From: Candidatus Kuenenia stuttgartensis
GTDB lineage: Bacteria; Planctomycetota; Planctomycetia; Gemmatales; Gemmataceae
NCBI GenBank assembly: GCA_945897965.1
Contig: CAMDHK010000003.1
Span: 1-64,000 of the forward strand
Direction: 5' to 3'
DNA: 64,000 nt
Positions 59,469-64,000 of the stretch are shown one piece after another. The position numbers were made by a program, and so were the translations under genes. Each line of letters begins with the position of its first letter. The stretch's first letter is position 1. The notes beneath the pieces were generated by a model. That model did not search any database. It worked only from the letters and a program-made list of their open reading frames with translations, and was not told the origin of the DNA.

Positions 59469-60674
59469 CTACTTTATTTGCTCTAACAAGAATGTGCCCT
59501 TCTTATTAGAAGAGATGATATCTAATTTGCCATCACCGTTGATATCAACAATAGCAAATTGAGTTCCAATCCCCGAATCATTATCTAAAACAACAGGATT
59601 GAAAGTGATAATACCATCCGAGCTTTTGCTGCCTTTAAGCATATAAACATAAGCAGGTAAACTTGAACCAGGCTCACTTTTCCCATGAGAATAAAACCTT
59701 TTGCCTGTGACCATATCTTTTACGCCATCCCCATCTAAATCTACAAAATGCATGGCGTGTGTTTCAGAAACTAACTCAGGGAATAAAACCCGAGTATTAA
59801 AAGTTGGTTCCTTAGCATTATCTTTGATCTGCTTGTGCCACCAAATCCCATATTTATGTGCTGAACTAGAAAGTACATCAACCAATCCGTCACTGTCCAA
59901 ATCGATGGCGTGCATATCTGCGGAAGAATCACCAATTTTGGCAGCATGAAATACCCAAGGTTTTCCTTCATATTTGGCAGGTTGTTCCCACCACCCGCCT
60001 GTACAAATAACATCCATTCTGCCATCTTTATTGATATCCCCGATCCCTAAGCCATGAGCGTACTTGAAAGTTCCAGGTATCTCTTTGCCTTCCGAGCTTG
60101 GCAAGCTAATGGGATTCATGGTCCAAGTTTTAGTTGGATCATCACCATTAGGGGTAAAGAAAGCCATTTGCCCCATGTGCTCCTGTTTTGCAGGCTGAGT
60201 ACCCATGAGAAGAACTTTTTTCCCGGTACCCAAAAGATCAACATAAAGGGGGGTTTCGTTACATGCGCTCGACCAAATTTCGTGCTGCTTCCAGTGCCCA
60301 TCTTTGCCTTTGGGATTTTCAAACCAATGGCATGGCGCACCTGGAAAACCAATAACGATTAAATCTGGGTATCCATCTTTATTAATATCGTCAGCCCAGC
60401 AAGCGAAGGATTGACTATATCCTTTAAGGCCATCGCCATAATTTCCAGGTTTTCGAATTTCATGCATTTTCCAGCTCGGGGCTTCGTACCAAGCTTCACC
60501 GTTGAGAATGTCCATCTTTCCATCTTTGTTCACATCAGCCACTGCAACCCCTTCAGACCGGAAAACCGTGTCGATCGTGGTTTTCTTCCAGTTTGGGGAT
60601 GGGGGCAAAGCTTTAACGGGGTCAGCATTAACGGTAAAAGCCAGAATAGGCAGAAAAACAAAAGATAACGTCAT
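59469..60674 (-). CDS. Secreted FG-GAP/VCBS repeat protein
   Basis: Repeated DVNKDGKMDILNGEAW, DINKDGYPDLIVIG, DINKDGRMDVICTGG, DLDSDGLVDVLSSS, DLDGDGVKDMVTG, DINGDGKLDIISSN. Confidence 0.93.
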   Translation of the reverse strand: MTLSFVFLPILAFTVNADPVKALPPSPNWKKTTIDTVFRSEGVAVADVNKDGKMDILNGEAWYEAPSWKMHEIRKPGNYGDGLKGYSQSFACWADDINKDGYPDLIVIGFPGAPCHWFENPKGKDGHWKQHEIWSSACNETPLYVDLLGTGKKVLLMGTQPAKQEHMGQMAFFTPNGDDPTKTWTMNPISLPSSEGKEIPGTFKYAHGLGIGDINKDGRMDVICTGGWWEQPAKYEGKPWVFHAAKIGDSSADMHAIDLDSDGLVDVLSSSAHKYGIWWHKQIKDNAKEPTFNTRVLFPELVSETHAMHFVDLDGDGVKDMVTGKRFYSHGKSEPGSSLPAYVYMLKGSKSSDGIITFNPVVLDNDSGIGTQFAIVDINGDGKLDIISSNKKGTFLLEQIK

Positions 60675-60971
60675 AGCAAACTTACTCCGAGGTATAGGAT
60701 ATATTCCCCATATTTACTAATGGGTAATTGAATCGTCTGCTTAATATAATTGATAAATGAATATTTGCGAAAACAAAAATGTATTCAGTAACAAATTAAT
60801 TACACAAGGTTGGGTATCGATTTTGCCGGAACGGAAATAATGTTTCAAACCATTTTTCTTAACATCTTTTTCACAAAGAACTTAATTTTTACTAAACTTT
60901 TATTAGGGAAGACACTTGGTTCGCTTTACAATTAATCAAGTTGGTACGAAGCTATTAAAAGGAAAACAAAC

Positions 60972-61349
60972 ATGAGCAAAAAGATGTTGGACTTGGTTCT
61001 TCCCCGAATTGCAAGAGTACTTAGCCGCCAGTTAAAAAGTTATCGCGCAGGTACAATTGATGACGCAACTTTTTCAGACAAATTTGATTCAATTCTTCAA
61101 CAACAATGTGAATGGCTTAACAAACAAGGTTTTCAAAGTGTCGATGCATCAATAACAGTGCACGCAGCCCTGATCGTTTTAAGTTCCCCAGGGTTAAAAG
61201 CCGAATCAAAGCGTCTTGATACACCTCTTGAAGTGATCGAATTCAGGGCAATCTGCGAATCCGCCAAAGATCTTGGCGAAACACTAGGCGTTCCAACTTA
61301 CGAAGTAGTGGAAAAACTCAGCAGCTTGCTAGCATTTCATATGAAATAA
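60972..61349 (+). CDS. Hypothetical protein
   Basis: 125 aa ORF with preceding aaaggaaaacaaac and clear intergenic promoter region; no family recognised. Confidence 0.6.
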   Translation: MSKKMLDLVLPRIARVLSRQLKSYRAGTIDDATFSDKFDSILQQQCEWLNKQGFQSVDASITVHAALIVLSSPGLKAESKRLDTPLEVIEFRAICESAKDLGETLGVPTYEVVEKLSSLLAFHMK

Positions 61350-61354
61350 CTACT

Positions 61355-61792
61355 TTACCTGTTCAGGCTTTTGACTAATTCCTGAAGGTTTTTTCTGTTA
61401 ATCGGAAGGTTATTGTTGTCAACATAATCAATATTAAGGGCCTCCCAGCCATCTTTACTAGAGGTATCAACTTTAATAACCGCATCCCCAAGATATTTTT
61501 TGTTTGACACAACCCCGAAGTATTCCATTTTTAAGTTTATTTCTGATCTGTTTTCCTTGTCTTTTACTTTCACGATTTCATACTTTACCATTTCAATTTT
61601 TTGGGCTGTTGGGTGAACAGCCTTAATCAAAGCTTTTCCCAATTCAGCCATGAATGTTTTTTCTTCTGAATTCCTTTTCTTAAATGATGGAATGTCATCG
61701 TTTATCCAACTTCGGACACTAGCCCCAGTCACTAAAAACACGAATCCTGCAAAAAAACAAAGTGGTAGCCAGTAATTTTCCTTGCTATTCAT
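61355..61792 (-). CDS. Hypothetical membrane-anchored protein
   Basis: N-terminal helix WLPLCFFAGFVFLVTGASV; no family recognised. Confidence 0.55.
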   Translation of the reverse strand: MNSKENYWLPLCFFAGFVFLVTGASVRSWINDDIPSFKKRNSEEKTFMAELGKALIKAVHPTAQKIEMVKYEIVKVKDKENRSEINLKMEYFGVVSNKKYLGDAVIKVDTSSKDGWEALNIDYVDNNNLPINRKNLQELVKSLNR

Positions 61793-61843
61793 TATCTATT
61801 CCTCCTTAATGATTTACTTACCCAATTCAAAAGGATCTTTGTC

Positions 61844-64000
61844 ATGAGTAAGACTAAATTACACGTTCTGTTTCTATATTCGCTTATTTGGATCATTTAT
61901 TCTACTAATTTAATTAATGCTCAAAAATTTTTACCTAATACTACACTTTTAGAGGCAGGTGATTTAGGAACCAAAATGGTTTCGGGTATAGGAACTTGGT
62001 TGGATACAAAGACATTAGAAAACCAAACTTTAAGAAACGATAAATTTCTAAGTAATGCAAAAAAAGATTCGTTGGATCCAAAAGTCTTAGAGCAAAAAAA
62101 ACTAACTTTGAAAAAGATTTTAGGGATAATTGATGCTCCCAAAAGTACAGAAGATTTAGAACTCCTTGAAACCCTTAATAATCCAGCGCTTATTTTTGAA
62201 AACAAACAATACAAAATCCTTAAAATTCGCTGGCAAGTTATTGAAGGCCTGCACGGCGAAGGTTTGTTAATTGAACCAAAAGGAAAGCCAATAGCCCAAA
62301 TTGTTGCCATTCCCCCTCCTGATATTATTCCTGAAAGTTTCTGTGGGCTTACCAATGATAAATTAATTCCAATGGGGAAAATTCTTGCAGATTTAGGATG
62401 CAGGGTTATTGTTCCAACCCTTATCGATCGAAAACAGGGCTTTTCCAATAACCTAGACATTTCAAGAAAAACCAACATTCCAAGACGTGAATTCATCTAT
62501 CGAATGGCATACGAGATGGGTTTTCAAATTAATGGTTTGGAAATTCAAAAACTACTTCCGCTGATTAATTGGTTCTCTTTCAAAGACCCCTCAATTCCAA
62601 TTGGTGTTGCAGGTAATGGTGATGGTGCATTTCAAGCATTGGTTTTAAGTTTTCTCGATAATCGCATTAAAAGTTCATGGATTGATGGTTATCACCTAAA
62701 CCGAAATAAATCATGGTCAGAACCACTTGATCGTAATATCTGGAATTATTTGAAGTATTTTTCTGATGCGGAATTGATTTCATCAAGTAATGGTTCAACT
62801 TTGATTTCAAGTTTTAGCTATCCACTTTACAAAGGGGCAGAGAAAATCGGCAACCTTAATCAAGCTGCGCCAGGGGTTTTATCTGCACCTGCAAAGGATT
62901 TGATTATCAAGGAAAACGAAATCCTTACTTCTTTTTTGAAAACATTAGGTTCTGAAACAAAAGTAGTGTTTGAAAATATAAATCCGGATTCAACATTAGT
63001 CCACTTGGGCACGAAATTTATTTCAACATTGTCCGATATTAAATCAAAACCGATCATCGAGACTCCAACAGTTACGCTTGATTTTACCACTACCGCAGAG
63101 GAACGCCAGCAAAGGCAATTCAACGAATTGATTGCTTTTATTCAAAAATCATGGCGTAAATCAGAGAAGGTTCGACAGGAATTAATTTCTAAATATGATT
63201 CATCAACTGTTGAAAAGTGGGAAAAGAGCTCAGAACCATTAAGGAAATATTTTTCAGAAGAAGTGATAGGGAAACTTCCCGCTGCTACTTTGAAGCCAAA
63301 CCCGCGATCCCGCATTATTTATGAAAACAAAGATTTAACAGGCTATGAAATTGCTCTGGATATCCACGACAATGTATTTGCTTATGGAATATTGTTGGTG
63401 CCTTCAAACATGAAGGTTGGAGAAAAACGCCCTGTGGTGGTTTGCCAACATGGGCTTGAAGGAAAACCAACAGATGTTTGTAACCCGGACAAAAAAACTC
63501 AATATTATAATTCGTTTGGCGCAGAATTGGCAAGAAAAGGGTACATTGTATTCGCTCCACAAAACCCATATTTGGGCAGAGATTTGTTTCGTGAATTGCA
63601 AAGAAAGGCAAACCCTTTAGGGTTGAGCCTTTTTTCATTCATCGTTCAACAGCATCAAGTCACATTGGATTGGCTTAAAACGCTTCCGTATGTTCAACCA
63701 GACAAGATAGGTTTTTATGGGCTAAGTTATGGTGGGAAAACAGCAATGCGCGTCCCTGCAATTCTAAAGGATTATTGCCTTTCAATTTGTTCCGGGGATT
63801 TTAATGAGTGGGTGGGGAAAAATGTGCTGGTTGATTACCCGGGAAGTTACATGTGGACCTATGAATACGAAATGTATGAGTTTAATTTAGGTAAAACTTT
63901 TAATTATGCGGAAATGGCAATGTTGATAGCACCCCGACCTTTCATGGTGGAACGAGGGCATTCGGATGGGGTTGGGATCGATGAGATGGTTGGTTGGGAG
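61844..64000 (+). CDS. Secreted alpha/beta hydrolase (dienelactone/acetyl-xylan esterase-like), 3' truncated by window edge; missing from ORF track
   Basis: Open frame from ATG 61844 (MSKTKLHVLFLYSLIWIIYSTNLINAQKFLPNTTLLEAG...) to window end; VVCQHGLEGKPTDVC; DKIGFYGLSYGGKTAMRVPAI; LIAPRPFMVERGHSDGVGIDEMVGWE. Confidence 0.9.
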   Translation, partial: MSKTKLHVLFLYSLIWIIYSTNLINAQKFLPNTTLLEAGDLGTKMVSGIGTWLDTKTLENQTLRNDKFLSNAKKDSLDPKVLEQKKLTLKKILGIIDAPKSTEDLELLETLNNPALIFENKQYKILKIRWQVIEGLHGEGLLIEPKGKPIAQIVAIPPPDIIPESFCGLTNDKLIPMGKILADLGCRVIVPTLIDRKQGFSNNLDISRKTNIPRREFIYRMAYEMGFQINGLEIQKLLPLINWFSFKDPSIPIGVAGNGDGAFQALVLSFLDNRIKSSWIDGYHLNRNKSWSEPLDRNIWNYLKYFSDAELISSSNGSTLISSFSYPLYKGAEKIGNLNQAAPGVLSAPAKDLIIKENEILTSFLKTLGSETKVVFENINPDSTLVHLGTKFISTLSDIKSKPIIETPTVTLDFTTTAEERQQRQFNELIAFIQKSWRKSEKVRQELISKYDSSTVEKWEKSSEPLRKYFSEEVIGKLPAATLKPNPRSRIIYENKDLTGYEIALDIHDNVFAYGILLVPSNMKVGEKRPVVVCQHGLEGKPTDVCNPDKKTQYYNSFGAELARKGYIVFAPQNPYLGRDLFRELQRKANPLGLSLFSFIVQQHQVTLDWLKTLPYVQPDKIGFYGLSYGGKTAMRVPAILKDYCLSICSGDFNEWVGKNVLVDYPGSYMWTYEYEMYEFNLGKTFNYAEMAMLIAPRPFMVERGHSDGVGIDEMVGWE

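Noticed and set aside
61921-62496. Minus-strand 191-aa ORF and other minus ORFs in 61900-63640
   Set aside because: They oppose a continuous plus-strand hydrolase frame with clear catalytic motifs that runs off the window
1-64000. CRISPR arrays, insertion sequences, prophage or toxin-antitoxin/defence genes
   Set aside because: No regularly spaced short repeats, transposase, integrase, phage or recognised defence proteins were seen

Overview
This 64 kb window is AT-rich bacterial chromosome. Its paralogous families (DUF1559 prepilin-like proteins, DUF1549/DUF1553 and DUF1587/1588/1592 cytochrome-type proteins, DUF1501/DUF1552, PPC-domain, DUF1571, sulfatases) point strongly to a planctomycete. 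I see no prophage, transposon, CRISPR array or rRNA. The window holds about 55 protein genes, two tRNAs, a truncated gene at each edge, and one decayed gene. Housekeeping genes include ppk, pyrE, tatD, scpB, truD, folE/queD, two moeA, trpF, nagB-PIG-L, thiS-thiG, asnS, trhO and arfB. Most notable observations: (1) a threefold tandem array of [transthyretin-like lipoprotein + DUF1559 prepilin] with a repeat period of about 1.75 kb, where perfectly identical end blocks flank divergent centres; (2) a stand-alone NuoM-like protein in which the conserved charged residues of the proton channel (E144, K234, K265 and E407 in E. coli numbering) all appear to be replaced; (3) a pseudogene that joins the start of a GIDE/LemA-type protein to the end of its LemA domain; (4) an arfB gene with no normal start codon in frame; (5) a tRNA-Ile/tRNA-Ala pair with no rRNA around it; (6) a ThiS-ThiG fusion; (7) an overlapping methyltransferase/UbiA-like membrane protein pair. 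Product names come from motif recognition by eye, and no database search was run.
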